Origin: SIG598 sp045605025
GTDB lineage: Bacteria; Bacillota; Clostridia; Oscillospirales; Acutalibacteraceae
DNA length: 64,000 nt
Assembly (NCBI GenBank): GCA_045605025.1
Contig: JAZUPE010000052.1
Span: 29,074-93,073, forward strand
Direction: 5' to 3'
Shown here: positions 17,625 through 27,199 of the stretch, one piece after another
How positions within the stretch are numbered: the first letter of the stretch is position 1
How the letters are laid out: every line of letters starts with the position of its first letter
Translations under genes and position numbers: made by a program
The notes under the pieces: model-generated
Seen by the model: only the letters and a program-made list of their open reading frames with translations
Told to the model about the DNA's origin: nothing
Database searches by the model: none

Positions 17625-18671
17625 TTACTGTTCTCCCTGTTGTTTCCTGCGTCTTAACTGCCCGCAGGAGGCATTGATATCCGAGCCCAATGTGCGCCTG
17701 ACCGTGGCGGTTATACCCGAACCGTTGAGCAGGTCGCAAAAGCTTTTGATTCTTCGTCTGTCCGGCTCGTGACAGCCGGTTCCGTCCACCGTGTTGACCG
17801 GTATGAGGTTGACGTGGCACAGCATGCCGCGCAGTTTCGACGCCAGCTCGCGGGCACATTCGTCCGAATCGTTCTGCCCCGACACCAGCGAATATTCAAA
17901 GGAAATCCGCCGTCCGGTGGCTTCGGCGTACCGCCGGCACACCGCCAGCAGCTGACCCACGTTCCACCGCCTGTTGATGGGCATCATGGTGTCGCGTATA
18001 CGGTCGTTGGGCGCATGGAGCGACACCGAAAGGGTGAACTGGGGCTGCATTTCCATAAGCTGTTCGATGCGGTCCACAAGTCCGCAGGTGGATACGGAAA
18101 TGTGCCGCTGACCGATGCACACGCCGCCGGTGTCCGACACCAGCTCAAGAAATCTGATCACGTTGTCGAAGTTATCCAGCGGTTCGCCCATTCCCATGAG
18201 CACCACGTTGGAGATTCTCACCTGTTCACGGTCACGTATGGCAGTGATCTGCCCCAGCATTTCCGACGGGGTGAGATTGTGGGAAAAACCGCTGCGTCCC
18301 GTGGCGCAGAACACACAGCCCATGCGGCAGCCCACCTGAGTGGAGATGCACACGCTGTAGCCGTGGTTGTATTTCATCAGCACCGCTTCCACCAGATCGC
18401 CGTCGTGCATCTCGATGAGATATTTTTTTGTCTCGTCGATGGACGAACACAGGCGCTCAACGATCCGCGGCGCGGAGATGTAACACTCCGCCGCCAGCTT
18501 TTCGCGCAGACTTTTGGGCAGGTCGGTCATCTCCTCCCAGGAGCTGACACCCTGCTGCAGCCATTTATACAGCTGCTTTGACCGGTATTTCGGCTGCCCC
18601 ATCTGCTCCAGCAGAGAGGCAAGCTCTCCGGCAGTCATCGACCGGATATCGTGCAGTGCTATGCCTATCAT
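17625..18671 (-). CDS. rlmN: Dual-specificity 23S rRNA/tRNA methyltransferase RlmN
   Basis: This 348-residue radical-SAM enzyme makes 2-methyladenosine at A2503 of 23S rRNA and A37 of some tRNAs. The cluster motif is CRMGCVFCATG. Further conserved blocks are LVEAVLMKYNHGYSVCIS, VLMGMGEPLDN and SLHAPND. The catalytic Cys near the C-terminus is in RRTLGSDINASCGQLR. The ATG overlaps the rsmB stop in ATGA. The C-terminal Lys/Gln end abuts prpC. Confidence 0.97.
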   Translation of the reverse strand: MIGIALHDIRSMTAGELASLLEQMGQPKYRSKQLYKWLQQGVSSWEEMTDLPKSLREKLAAECYISAPRIVERLCSSIDETKKYLIEMHDGDLVEAVLMKYNHGYSVCISTQVGCRMGCVFCATGRSGFSHNLTPSEMLGQITAIRDREQVRISNVVLMGMGEPLDNFDNVIRFLELVSDTGGVCIGQRHISVSTCGLVDRIEQLMEMQPQFTLSVSLHAPNDRIRDTMMPINRRWNVGQLLAVCRRYAEATGRRISFEYSLVSGQNDSDECARELASKLRGMLCHVNLIPVNTVDGTGCHEPDRRRIKSFCDLLNGSGITATVRRTLGSDINASCGQLRRRKQQGEQ

Positions 18672-19996
18672 TCCTTTCTGACAGCCGCGGCCATAAAGAA
18701 GCCGTCCCAGCCGTCCCGTTCCGGAAAGAGCGTCAGCTCATGCTCCGGTTCATCGATCGTGCGCCTGACGCCCACGGGCAGGCAGAGCGCCGCCGGTTCA
18801 AAATTGCCGTTCTCCGCAAGAAAACGGTCAAACACCCCCGCGTTTTCCGCGGGATTGAGTGTGCAGGTGGAATAAACAATCCTTCCGCCCGGCTTTACGC
18901 AGGCGGCGTTGGTGGTAAGTATTTTATACTGCAGCTCCGGCAGTGCTTCCAGCTCGGAGCGGCTCTTGTTTTTGATGTCCGGCTTGCGGCGGATAACTCC
19001 CAGACCGGAGCAGGGCACATCGCACAGTACACGGTCGGCGACTATCTTAGTGCCTTCGGCGGCAGCGTCTCTGCGCCGCGCTTTGACCGAATCAAGCCCC
19101 AGCCGCTTTGCTCCCTCTGCGATCAGATCCACACGCGAGTGGTGCAGATCGCAGGCGATGACCGTGCAGTCATCAGCAGCGGTCTGGGCTATGGTAAAAC
19201 TCTTGCCGCCCGGTGCGGCGCAGGCGTCGAGAATAATCTCTCCCCTCTGCGCGCCCACCGCTCCGGCACAGAGCTGCGAAGCGATGTCCTGCACGTGAAA
19301 AAGCCCGTCCCTGTATGCCTTAAGCTGCTCTACATCGCCGGTTTCATCAAGGATAACCGCGTCGGGCAGCAGCGGATATTCCCGTGCCTCCACGCCCTCG
19401 CCGGCAAGCTTTCCGATAAGCTCCTGCCGGGTGCAACGTGTGGTGTTCACACGGGCGAACATGGGAGGTCTGCCTGAGAGGGTGGACATTATCCGCTCAC
19501 TAAGCTCCTCACCGTAGCTGTTAACCCATAATTCCGTAATCCACAGCGGACAGGAATACTTCAGCGACAGCCACAGCAGCGGATTCTTCGCTCTGTCGGG
19601 CAGCGGAGTGCGCTTGCCTGCGCGGATATAGCTGCGCAGAATGCCGTTGACGAATCCGGCGGCGGAGGTGTGCCCCGTCTGGCGGGTCAGCTTCACTGCC
19701 TCGTCCACGGCGGCGCTGTCGGGGATTCTGTCCATATACCCAAGCTGATAGATACCCATGCGCAGGATATTGCGCACGTCGTTTTCCAGCTTCTGGCCGG
19801 GCTTGCGCAGCAGGGAGGCTATGGCGGTGTCCAGCAGGGTCTGGTTTTCCTGTACGCCGTAGAACAGCGCCGAGGCAAGGCCGCGGTCCCGTTCCTCCAG
19901 CTTGTGCTTATCCAGAATATTATCCAGCGCGATGGTTGAATACGCGCCCTTTTCGGTTCGTTTAAGCGCTTCAAGCGCGGCTCTGCGTGCTGTCAT
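18668..19996 (-). CDS. rsmB: 16S rRNA m5C967 methyltransferase RsmB
   Basis: This 442-residue protein has an N-terminal NusB-like RNA-binding domain (to ~residue 140) and a C-terminal SAM methyltransferase. Motif I is LDACAAPGGKSF, motif IV is CDVPCSGLGV with the Pro-Cys, and the catalytic Cys lies in STCTLNPAEN. It modifies C967 of 16S rRNA. The gene sits in an unbroken series of 4-nt overlaps with the YugP-like gene and rlmN. Confidence 0.96.
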   Translation of the reverse strand: MTARRAALEALKRTEKGAYSTIALDNILDKHKLEERDRGLASALFYGVQENQTLLDTAIASLLRKPGQKLENDVRNILRMGIYQLGYMDRIPDSAAVDEAVKLTRQTGHTSAAGFVNGILRSYIRAGKRTPLPDRAKNPLLWLSLKYSCPLWITELWVNSYGEELSERIMSTLSGRPPMFARVNTTRCTRQELIGKLAGEGVEAREYPLLPDAVILDETGDVEQLKAYRDGLFHVQDIASQLCAGAVGAQRGEIILDACAAPGGKSFTIAQTAADDCTVIACDLHHSRVDLIAEGAKRLGLDSVKARRRDAAAEGTKIVADRVLCDVPCSGLGVIRRKPDIKNKSRSELEALPELQYKILTTNAACVKPGGRIVYSTCTLNPAENAGVFDRFLAENGNFEPAALCLPVGVRRTIDEPEHELTLFPERDGWDGFFMAAAVRKE

Positions 19997-20736
19997 CGTT
20001 CTTCGTCACGCCTCACACTGGAAACGATGGAAAGCATACGGATCAGCGACAGCACCGCCGAAGCAAGCGAAGCCACATAAGTCATGGCCGCTGCGTTGAG
20101 CACCTTTTTGACGCCCTTCATATCCTCGCCGCTCATGCACAGGGTGTCCGAAAGGATATTTCTGGCTCTGCGGCTGGCGTTGAATTCGACGGGCAGGGTC
20201 ACAAGGGTAAAGAGCACCGCAAAGAGGAACAGCCCCAGACCGGCAAGTGCAAGATAGAAGCCGATATTGGTCTGAGCGGTACCGCTGATGATCAGACCGA
20301 TGATCACAAGGATCATGGAAAAGCGGGAACCGATGTTTGCCACCGGAACCAGAGCGGTGCGCAGTCTGACGGGAAGGTATTTTCTGCTGTGCTGAATGGC
20401 GTGACCGGCCTCATGGGCGGCGATGCCCACAGCGGAAACGGAAGTGCCTTTGTAAACCTGAGGCGAAAGGGAAAGGATCTTCTTTTTGGGATGGTAATTA
20501 TCGGTAAGGTGACCATTGATCATCTGTACCTGAACGTCGTAGATTCCGTTGGCTTCAAGGATCTGACGGGCAGCATCCGCGTCGGTCATGCCCCTGCTGT
20601 TGCCGATCTGGCTGTATTTATTGTAGGTGCTGTTCAGGCGCGCCTGAATGATGCCCGATATCAGCGCAAGGGCCAGCGCGGCAAAGAGATATTCGTAATA
20701 TCCGAACCGTCCTACAGCATACCAGAACTGATCCAT
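19993..20736 (-). CDS. Zinc-dependent membrane peptidase, YugP family
   Basis: This 247-residue membrane protein has an N-terminal TM, a HEAGH zinc motif in AVGIAAHEAGHAIQHSRKY and three more TM segments after it. The downstream VTLPVEFNASRRA block is typical of YugP (PF04298). The substrate is unknown. Its ATG is 15 nt after fmt, and its stop overlaps rsmB in ATGA. YugP-like genes often sit beside fmt/rsmB in Clostridia. Confidence 0.93.
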   Translation of the reverse strand: MDQFWYAVGRFGYYEYLFAALALALISGIIQARLNSTYNKYSQIGNSRGMTDADAARQILEANGIYDVQVQMINGHLTDNYHPKKKILSLSPQVYKGTSVSAVGIAAHEAGHAIQHSRKYLPVRLRTALVPVANIGSRFSMILVIIGLIISGTAQTNIGFYLALAGLGLFLFAVLFTLVTLPVEFNASRRARNILSDTLCMSGEDMKGVKKVLNAAAMTYVASLASAVLSLIRMLSIVSSVRRDEER

Positions 20737-20751
20737 GATGATCCTCCTTGA

Positions 20752-21672
20752 TTATTGTCCTAAAACGACACCCTTGTCAACGGGGTGTCCGCGCAGGTAA
20801 TCGACGGCGGCCATTCGTTTGCCGCCCTCTGCCTGCAGTTCGATGATCTGCACCGCGCCCTCACCGCAGGCTACGGTCAGGGGATTGGCGCAGATGACCT
20901 CTCCGCACGCACCGCTGCCCTCCACCACACGGGTCCTGTGTATCTTGAGGGTGGAGCCGCTCAGTCTGGTCTGAGCCACCGGCCACGGCTGGATTCCCCG
21001 CACAAGGTCGTGTACCTGCTGGGCGGTCTTTGTCCAGTCGATGACCGACAGGGACTTGTCCAGCATGGGAGCGTAGCAGGACAGGCTGTGGTCCTGCTTT
21101 ACGGGATTGAGCTGCCCTTTTCCGGCAAGCTCAAGGGTCTTTATCAGCAGCTCGGCACCCATCTGTGCCAGACGGTCGTGCAGCTCGCCCGCGGTCTCGT
21201 CCGGGTCGACAGGTGTTTCCGCCTGCAGAAGAATGTCGCCGGTGTCCACGCCCTCGTCCAGCCGCATGGTGGACACGCCGCTGACCTTCTCGCCGTTGAT
21301 GACCGCCCAGTTGATGGGAGCGGCGCCGCGGTACTTGGGCAGCAGCGAGGAATGGACGTTGATGCAGCCCAGCGGGGTGGCTTCAAGCACATCCCTGCGC
21401 AGGATCTTTCCGTAGGCTGCGACGATTATGGCGTCGGCGTCAAGGCTGGCGATTTTTGCCAGAATGCTTTCGTCCCGCATGGTCTCCGGCTGTTCTACCG
21501 GCAGACCCAGCTCCAGCGCTCTTTCCTTTACGGGGGGAGCCGTAAGGAGCAATTTTCGGCCTTTTGGTTTGTCCGGCTGGGTAATTACGAGCTTTACTGT
21601 ATGCCCTGCCTCGCACACGGCGTTGAGGGACGGAACGGCGAAGTCGGGGGTCCCCATGAATATCAGATTCAT
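20752..21672 (-). CDS. fmt: Methionyl-tRNA formyltransferase
   Basis: This 306-residue enzyme formylates initiator Met-tRNA with 10-formyl-THF. The N-terminus MGTPDFAVPSLNA, the catalytic region LGCINVHSSLLPKYRGAAPI (Asn and His) and DTGDILLQ are intact. A C-terminal OB-fold domain is present. ATG 21672 directly follows the def stop, so formylation and its removal are encoded side by side. Confidence 0.97.
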   Translation of the reverse strand: MNLIFMGTPDFAVPSLNAVCEAGHTVKLVITQPDKPKGRKLLLTAPPVKERALELGLPVEQPETMRDESILAKIASLDADAIIVAAYGKILRRDVLEATPLGCINVHSSLLPKYRGAAPINWAVINGEKVSGVSTMRLDEGVDTGDILLQAETPVDPDETAGELHDRLAQMGAELLIKTLELAGKGQLNPVKQDHSLSCYAPMLDKSLSVIDWTKTAQQVHDLVRGIQPWPVAQTRLSGSTLKIHRTRVVEGSGACGEVICANPLTVACGEGAVQIIELQAEGGKRMAAVDYLRGHPVDKGVVLGQ

Positions 21673-22179
21673 TCACTGGTCCCCCTTCTGTTGTTCCAGC
21701 TCGTCCAGTTCCTCCCTGGTAAGCATGCGCTGGGCAACGTCGATGTAAAGAATGCCGTCGAGGTGATCCACCTCATGGCAGATGGCGCGGGCAGTCAGAC
21801 CCTCGCCGGTAATCTCGTGAAAACGTCCCTTTCTGTCCTGATAGCGGGCGGTAACCTTCATGGGACGCTCGACAATTCCGTACTTTCCGGGCACGGAAAG
21901 GCAGCCCTCGGTTCCGGTCTGGGAGCCTTCACGGGCGATGATCTCGGGATTTATCATCTCCACAAACACGCCCACTTCCTCATCGGGAGTGGTGTCAATT
22001 ACTACCACCCGGCGCAGCATGCCGATCTGAGGCGCGGCAAGTCCCACGCCGTTGCGGTCGTGCATGGTGTCGGCCATGTCATCAAGCATAACGGCAAGCT
22101 TCTGGTTGAATTCGGTCACCGGCTTGCATTTCTTTCTGAGGACTTCCTCGCCCTCAAAACACATGTTTCTCAGAGCCAT
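21673..22179 (-). CDS. def: Peptide deformylase
   Basis: This 168-residue metal enzyme removes the N-formyl group from nascent proteins. All three motifs are intact: GVGLAAPQIG, EGCLSVPG (with Cys and Leu) and HEVDHLDG. It is a type-I length protein with a short charged C-terminal tail (ELDELEQQKGDQ). It lies 32 nt after priA. Confidence 0.97.
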   Translation of the reverse strand: MALRNMCFEGEEVLRKKCKPVTEFNQKLAVMLDDMADTMHDRNGVGLAAPQIGMLRRVVVIDTTPDEEVGVFVEMINPEIIAREGSQTGTEGCLSVPGKYGIVERPMKVTARYQDRKGRFHEITGEGLTARAICHEVDHLDGILYIDVAQRMLTREELDELEQQKGDQ

Positions 22180-22211
22180 GATGATCTCCCCTTTTCTAAA
22201 ATATAGCGTCG

Positions 22212-24683
22212 TCAGAGTATGTTGTCCGGATTCATGTCGGCAAAGGCGTTGGTCTTGCCGAACGCCCTGCTCTGCCCGATGTCGCGCAGCAGCGACGAGA
22301 GCAGCTCACGGAAGGGCGCGCTGTTGCGGCATTTGATAATCAGCCGGTAGCGGTATTTGCCCTTGATGCGTGAAATGGAAGCCGGAGAGGGACCCAGCAC
22401 GCGCAGAGGTATGCCGGGGTAGTCGTTCTTCGCCCGCTCACGGAGCATATCCATGAAGCAGTGCGCCATCTTGCGCACCATGTCGTCGTATATGCCCACG
22501 AAGCCCACCATGCATATATCCGAATAGGGCGGATAAAGCATGGTTTCGCGAACGATGATCTCGTTTTTATAGAACTCCGGATAATCCTGCCGCGCCGCCA
22601 TGGCGATGACGGGGTTTTCCGGCGTCATTGTCTGAATTATAGCACGCCCGCTGAATTCACCTCTGCCCGAGCGACCGACCACCTGCGTCAGCAGGGAGAA
22701 CGCCCGCTCATAGCTGCGGAAATCGTCGCTGTACAGCATCTGGTCTGCGAGCATTACGCCCACCAGCGTCACCCGCTCAAAGTCAAGCCCCTTGGCTACC
22801 ATCTGGGTACCGATCATGATGTCGTAATCGCCCCGCTCAAAGGCGGCAAGCTTGTCGGCGTGGGAAAATTTCTGCTGGGTGCTGTCGGCGTCCATGCGAA
22901 GCACCCGCGCTTCGGGAAACAGCCGCGCCAGCTCGTCCTCCACCCGCTGGGTGCCCTGTCCGGCGTACCGCAGCTGCTCCGAGCCGCATTCCGGACACTT
23001 CGTGGCAAAGGGAAGGCTCTTTCCGCAGTAATGGCACAGCAGACGGTTTGAGTTGAGATGATAGGTCATGGACACGCTGCAGTGGTCGCAGGTGAGCACA
23101 TGACCGCAGGCACGACAGGCAACAAAGGTGTTGAAGCCCCGGCGGTTGTGCAGCAGAATGGACTGATAGCCGTTCTGAAGATTATATTCCAGCGCCTGCA
23201 GCAGCTTCGGGCTGAACATGCTGTCCGCCAGCTTCTGTTCGGAGATATCCACCACGTCCACCACCGGCAGCTTTGCCTCGCCGTAGCGTTCGGTCAGCTG
23301 CTCAAGGTGATAGCTGCCCGCCCCGGCAAGATAATAGCTCTCCACCGACGGGGTAGCCGAAGCCAGCAGCAGCGGAGCCTTGTGATAGGCGCAGCGGAAG
23401 CGGGCAACGGAGCGCGCGTGATATCTTGGCGTTGATTCGGACTTGTAGGTATATTCCTGCTCCTCGTCCATGACGATCAGTCCGATGTCGTCAAAGGGAG
23501 CGAACACCGCCGAACGTGTACCGATGGCGATGAGCGCCTCTCCCCTTTTCACCCGTTTCCATTCGTCCAGACGCTGTCCCAGCGAAAGACCGCTGTGGAA
23601 CACCGCCACACGGTCGCCGTAACGGGCGCGGAAACGCTCAAGGGTCTGAGGGGTGAGAGATATTTCGGGCACCATGACGATAACGCCCCTGCCGTCGGCA
23701 ACGGCATCGTCAATGGCGCGCATGAAAACAGAGGTTTTTCCGCTGCCGGTCACACCGTACAGCAGAGTGGTGGAAAAGCTGCCCGAACGATAGCGCGCGC
23801 TGATGTTTCCGTAGGCACGCTGCTGTCCGGCGGTCAGCACAATGCGCGAGCTGTCACGGGCCACGGGAGCCGATTTCGGTCTGCGCAGTACTTCGCTGTC
23901 GAAGAATTCCACCGCGCCGCGCTTTTTCAGGTTGGTGAGAATGACCTTGGTCACGCCGGCGAAGGCACACACTTCCTTTACCGAAGCGGAACCCACCTGC
24001 TCCAGCAGTTCCACAACCCGCCGCTGCTTGGGCGTGAGCTTATCAAAGCACTCCTCGCAGGCATCGGCAGCGATGCGAACCATGCGTATGGACGCGTCCC
24101 CCGTGCGGCGCACAGCGTCGTCACTGCGCACAATGATTCCCTTGCGCACAAGCTGTTCGGGAAGGGAGCTGTCCTCTCCAAGGCCGAACATATCGATCAG
24201 CCTGCCCCGTTCCACCGGTTCGGCGGCGCACACCACAGCAGTCGCCGCCATGCGTTCCTGTTCGGAAAGCTCCGCCAGCGAATCGATGCGCTCAAGGGTC
24301 ATTCCCTGCGCGGGCACGAAGCATCTGACCACCCGCATGTCAAGCCCGGTGGGGAGCATGGCACGCGCGGCCTCGAAGAACGTGCAGAAGCACTGCTCAT
24401 GCAGCCATTCCGCCAGCAGCAGCAGTTCGTCGCTCAGCACCGGCTCCTCGTCCAGCAGACGCAGCACGGGCTTGACGCCCTGAGGCAGCTCAGCCGTCTC
24501 CTCCACGTCAAACACCATAGCCTGACGCTGGTCGTTGCCGGTGCCGAAGGGAACCATGACCCTGCAGCCCCTCTGCACCGCAGAGGAAAGCTGCGGCGGA
24601 AGCATATAGTCAAAGAGCCGGTCAAAGTGAAAGGCGGTCTTTTCCACAGCCGCTTTGATTATCCGCGCGCAGATAGAAACCAC
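22212..24683 (-). CDS. priA: Primosomal protein N' (replication restart helicase PriA)
   Basis: This 823-residue protein reloads DnaB at collapsed forks. The N-terminal 3'-end-binding domain (FHFDRLFDYMLPPQL) is followed by a winged helix, then a superfamily 2 helicase with GVTGSGKTSVF and a Walker B DEEQ in LIVMDEEQEYTYKSE. A zinc-binding insertion carries Cys pairs (CRACGHVLTCDHCS, CHYCGK, CPECGSEQL). GTG 24683 is the first possible start after an in-frame stop; its RBS is poor. coaBC, which lies between rpoZ and priA in Bacillus, is absent here. Confidence 0.96.
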   Translation of the reverse strand: MVSICARIIKAAVEKTAFHFDRLFDYMLPPQLSSAVQRGCRVMVPFGTGNDQRQAMVFDVEETAELPQGVKPVLRLLDEEPVLSDELLLLAEWLHEQCFCTFFEAARAMLPTGLDMRVVRCFVPAQGMTLERIDSLAELSEQERMAATAVVCAAEPVERGRLIDMFGLGEDSSLPEQLVRKGIIVRSDDAVRRTGDASIRMVRIAADACEECFDKLTPKQRRVVELLEQVGSASVKEVCAFAGVTKVILTNLKKRGAVEFFDSEVLRRPKSAPVARDSSRIVLTAGQQRAYGNISARYRSGSFSTTLLYGVTGSGKTSVFMRAIDDAVADGRGVIVMVPEISLTPQTLERFRARYGDRVAVFHSGLSLGQRLDEWKRVKRGEALIAIGTRSAVFAPFDDIGLIVMDEEQEYTYKSESTPRYHARSVARFRCAYHKAPLLLASATPSVESYYLAGAGSYHLEQLTERYGEAKLPVVDVVDISEQKLADSMFSPKLLQALEYNLQNGYQSILLHNRRGFNTFVACRACGHVLTCDHCSVSMTYHLNSNRLLCHYCGKSLPFATKCPECGSEQLRYAGQGTQRVEDELARLFPEARVLRMDADSTQQKFSHADKLAAFERGDYDIMIGTQMVAKGLDFERVTLVGVMLADQMLYSDDFRSYERAFSLLTQVVGRSGRGEFSGRAIIQTMTPENPVIAMAARQDYPEFYKNEIIVRETMLYPPYSDICMVGFVGIYDDMVRKMAHCFMDMLRERAKNDYPGIPLRVLGPSPASISRIKGKYRYRLIIKCRNSAPFRELLSSLLRDIGQSRAFGKTNAFADMNPDNIL

Positions 24684-24712
24684 CTCACTCGCTCAACTGA
24701 AATCGCGCTGAA

Positions 24713-24976
24713 TTATTCTTCCTCGATGGAGACGGAAACCTCGAAATCGTTGTCGCGGTAGATGCTGGACGAACCGCTGGGACGAACGATGGTGGACTTA
24801 CCGGTCATGAGGTTGCCCAACACGATGTTAACCGGCTTTTCCAGCAGGGGCTCATGGCGGCGGTCGGCTTCCTCGGAGATCTCACGGGCGCGGGTGGCAA
24901 CGGTGTTGACCAACGCGTAGCGGTTGTCGCACATTGCGAATACTTCGTCGATGTTTTTCTTGGTGTTGATAGCCAT
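24713..24976 (-). CDS. rpoZ: RNA polymerase omega subunit
   Basis: ATG 24976 follows AAGGAG by 8 nt and gives 87 residues, the normal size. The core reads MAINTKKNIDEVFAMCDNRY and then ALVNTVATRAREISE, the conserved helix that wraps the beta' C-terminus. The C-terminal part is acidic (DNDFEVSVSIEEE). It lies between gmk and priA, as in other Firmicutes. Confidence 0.95.
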   Translation of the reverse strand: MAINTKKNIDEVFAMCDNRYALVNTVATRAREISEEADRRHEPLLEKPVNIVLGNLMTGKSTIVRPSGSSSIYRDNDFEVSVSIEEE

Positions 24977-25012
24977 CTTGTCAATTCTCCTTATTATATA
25001 ACTGGTCACGGA

Positions 25013-25633
25013 TCACTGTCCGAGAACCGAGTCGATTATCCATTTCTTGCGGCTGGAGCGGTTCTTCTCCGCCACGATGGTATTGAGCAGGTCACCCGCG
25101 GCATCTTCCATGATGTCGTTGATGATGATGTAGTCGTAGTCAAGCGCTCTGGGAATTTCCTCTTTTGCCTTCTCAAGACGCTGAACGATCTCCTCCTCGG
25201 TTTCTCTGCCGCGCAGACGGATGCGCTTTTCCAGCTCAGCCATGGACGGCGGCATGATAAAGATTCTCACCGCGTCCGGAAAAATCTTTACAACCTGATC
25301 GGCGCCGTTTACGTCAATCTCCAGCACCACGCTGGTGCCGCGCTCGATGCGGTCGGCAATGGCCTTCTTGGGGGTGCCGTAGTAGTTGCCGTTGTAGCTG
25401 TTGTACTCGATAAGCTCATCGCCGGCGATGGCTTCCTCGAAGCGCTCACGGGTGACGTAGTAGTAGGTCACGCCCTCCTCCTCGTCCTTCTTGATTCCTC
25501 TGGAGGTCATGGAGATGGACAGCTGGACATCCTGACCGATCTCGGCGGCGATGTTCATGGCTCTGCGCACCACGGTGCCCTTGCCAGCGGCGGAGGGACC
25601 GGATACGATGGCGAGTACGCCCTTGTCGTGCAT
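25013..25633 (-). CDS. gmk: Guanylate kinase
   Basis: This 206-residue enzyme makes GDP from GMP. The P-loop is SGPSAAGKGTVV. The GMP-binding block SISMTSRGIKKDEEEGVTYY and the lid region RIRLRGRETEEEI are present. It reads downstream of three inserted peptidase genes, with 51 nt between, and no clear promoter is visible in that gap. Its expression may therefore depend on read-through from the yloC promoter. Confidence 0.97.
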   Translation of the reverse strand: MHDKGVLAIVSGPSAAGKGTVVRRAMNIAAEIGQDVQLSISMTSRGIKKDEEEGVTYYYVTRERFEEAIAGDELIEYNSYNGNYYGTPKKAIADRIERGTSVVLEIDVNGADQVVKIFPDAVRIFIMPPSMAELEKRIRLRGRETEEEIVQRLEKAKEEIPRALDYDYIIINDIMEDAAGDLLNTIVAEKNRSSRKKWIIDSVLGQ

Positions 25634-25684
25634 GGTGATTCTCCTCTCAGTATGTACTGAAATATATGTAATTACTTCGTTTGA

Positions 25685-27160
25685 TTACTCTTTTTCCATC
25701 AAAGCCTTGATGCCGAAGTTGTTGATGGTGACATCAAGACCGAACAGCTCCGCGGTGGCAGGCTCGGATGTGTCGTGCCATTCTCCTTCGTGCAGAACGA
25801 AACTCTCGCCCTCTCCCGAGGAATAAACACACTCGGCAGGAACAGGTAAGAAATCAAGATAGCTGTTGACTTCACCTTCCACGGGAACCCTTCCCTGCAT
25901 ATCGTTCTTTCCTGATTTGTAGGTGACCACAACGCTGAAGGTGTCTCCGTCATTAAGAGAAACTGTCGACTCAAGGTCGATGACATGATATCCGGGGTTG
26001 TCCACTGTTGTTTTAATTCTTGCAGCTCGCTCGCCGCTGTCGGGAGTGCCCGCATCAGGATTGCGGAATATTTCAACCAGCAGCGATTGATCCTTTGCCG
26101 CGGTATAAACGCCCACTGCCTTGAGACTGCAGGCCTTATCGGCGGCAAACACATTGGCTGCAACGGTATCACCCTCTGAAGATCGGATTTTTTCGGTCAT
26201 TGACAGCGAATCATAATAAAGGATATCGCCGTAATCGCTCCGTGGGCACAGATCAACCGTGGCAAATCCGCAGAGTGCTTCCTCATAGGATATCCAGAAA
26301 CATCCGTCATCACCAAAGTCCGCGCCCCAACTGTTCTGAATAAGCCAGGCTCCGTCATTCTCCGGCTTTACATGTCCGAAGTTATCTTTGGAATAACTGT
26401 CATCCCAGCCGATGATCGTGACGACATGATTGACATCCATTTCCTGTCCGTCGGTCTTTTTCTGAAAATGATAGCAGGTGCTGCCGCCTGCGGCGCTGTA
26501 GGCGTTCGGCTGGTCAAACATACATACCAGCATCGCGCCGTCCGAAACGATGGCACGCTTGATATCTTCAACGGAAGAACACTCATAGAATTCGCCTGAA
26601 GGCGAAGGGCCGTAACTGTTGATGCCGGTCACAAGATAATCGCCCATAAACTTGGTCATCTCACCGTTTTTATCGGCTTTTTGCATCTCCGTAACAGTCT
26701 TTCTGATATCAGCGTTATTGAAGTAAACCGCCGATTCATCTGCAGGACCGGCACCGTTGGCATACATATTCAGTATCATGGAGGGATCGGCACCAGCATA
26801 GAACATCATGCTGAGCGAATCCTTGCGGCTGCCGCTGAGATAGATCGCGTCCTCTGTAGCCTGCGGATCCTTCTCATCCATAAACGAATACAGATAATAG
26901 AAAGTGTGACCTTCGGAAAGGTCAATCCCGTCCGCATTAACAAGACCATCGGTAATGAGCGCAGACTCACAGATATTCGCAGAAGCATGAGCAGCGCACA
27001 TACCGGTCTGGCGCTGATCCTTTGTGTCGGTCACTCTGTTCCCGTCCAGCAGGCTGAATTTCTGCGGAGGAGGAGGAAGCTCCTCTTTCGTCAGAGAACA
27101 GCCGCACAGCGAGGATATTATCATAGCGCATGCAAGCGCCGCGGTGATTATCTTTTTCAT
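25685..27160 (-). CDS. Papain-like (C1-family) lipoprotein, paralog 1
   Basis: The 491-residue protein has a lipoprotein signal ending in LCGC with Cys21 as the lipidated residue. The peptidase domain has Gln49 and Cys55 in KDQRQTGMCAAHAS, His245 in NHVVTIIGWDD and Asn276 in IQNSWG, so the catalytic set is complete. The C-terminal third looks like a beta-sandwich and ends ELFGLDVTINNFGIKAL. It is expected to act at the outer face of the membrane or on exported substrates. It is one of three tandem copies, all with nearly the same signal peptide. The substrate is unknown. Confidence 0.88.
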   Translation of the reverse strand: MKKIITAALACAMIISSLCGCSLTKEELPPPPQKFSLLDGNRVTDTKDQRQTGMCAAHASANICESALITDGLVNADGIDLSEGHTFYYLYSFMDEKDPQATEDAIYLSGSRKDSLSMMFYAGADPSMILNMYANGAGPADESAVYFNNADIRKTVTEMQKADKNGEMTKFMGDYLVTGINSYGPSPSGEFYECSSVEDIKRAIVSDGAMLVCMFDQPNAYSAAGGSTCYHFQKKTDGQEMDVNHVVTIIGWDDSYSKDNFGHVKPENDGAWLIQNSWGADFGDDGCFWISYEEALCGFATVDLCPRSDYGDILYYDSLSMTEKIRSSEGDTVAANVFAADKACSLKAVGVYTAAKDQSLLVEIFRNPDAGTPDSGERAARIKTTVDNPGYHVIDLESTVSLNDGDTFSVVVTYKSGKNDMQGRVPVEGEVNSYLDFLPVPAECVYSSGEGESFVLHEGEWHDTSEPATAELFGLDVTINNFGIKALMEKE

Positions 27161-27199
27161 AATCTCACTAATTCCTTCATCAAATGATCCGTTATCCGA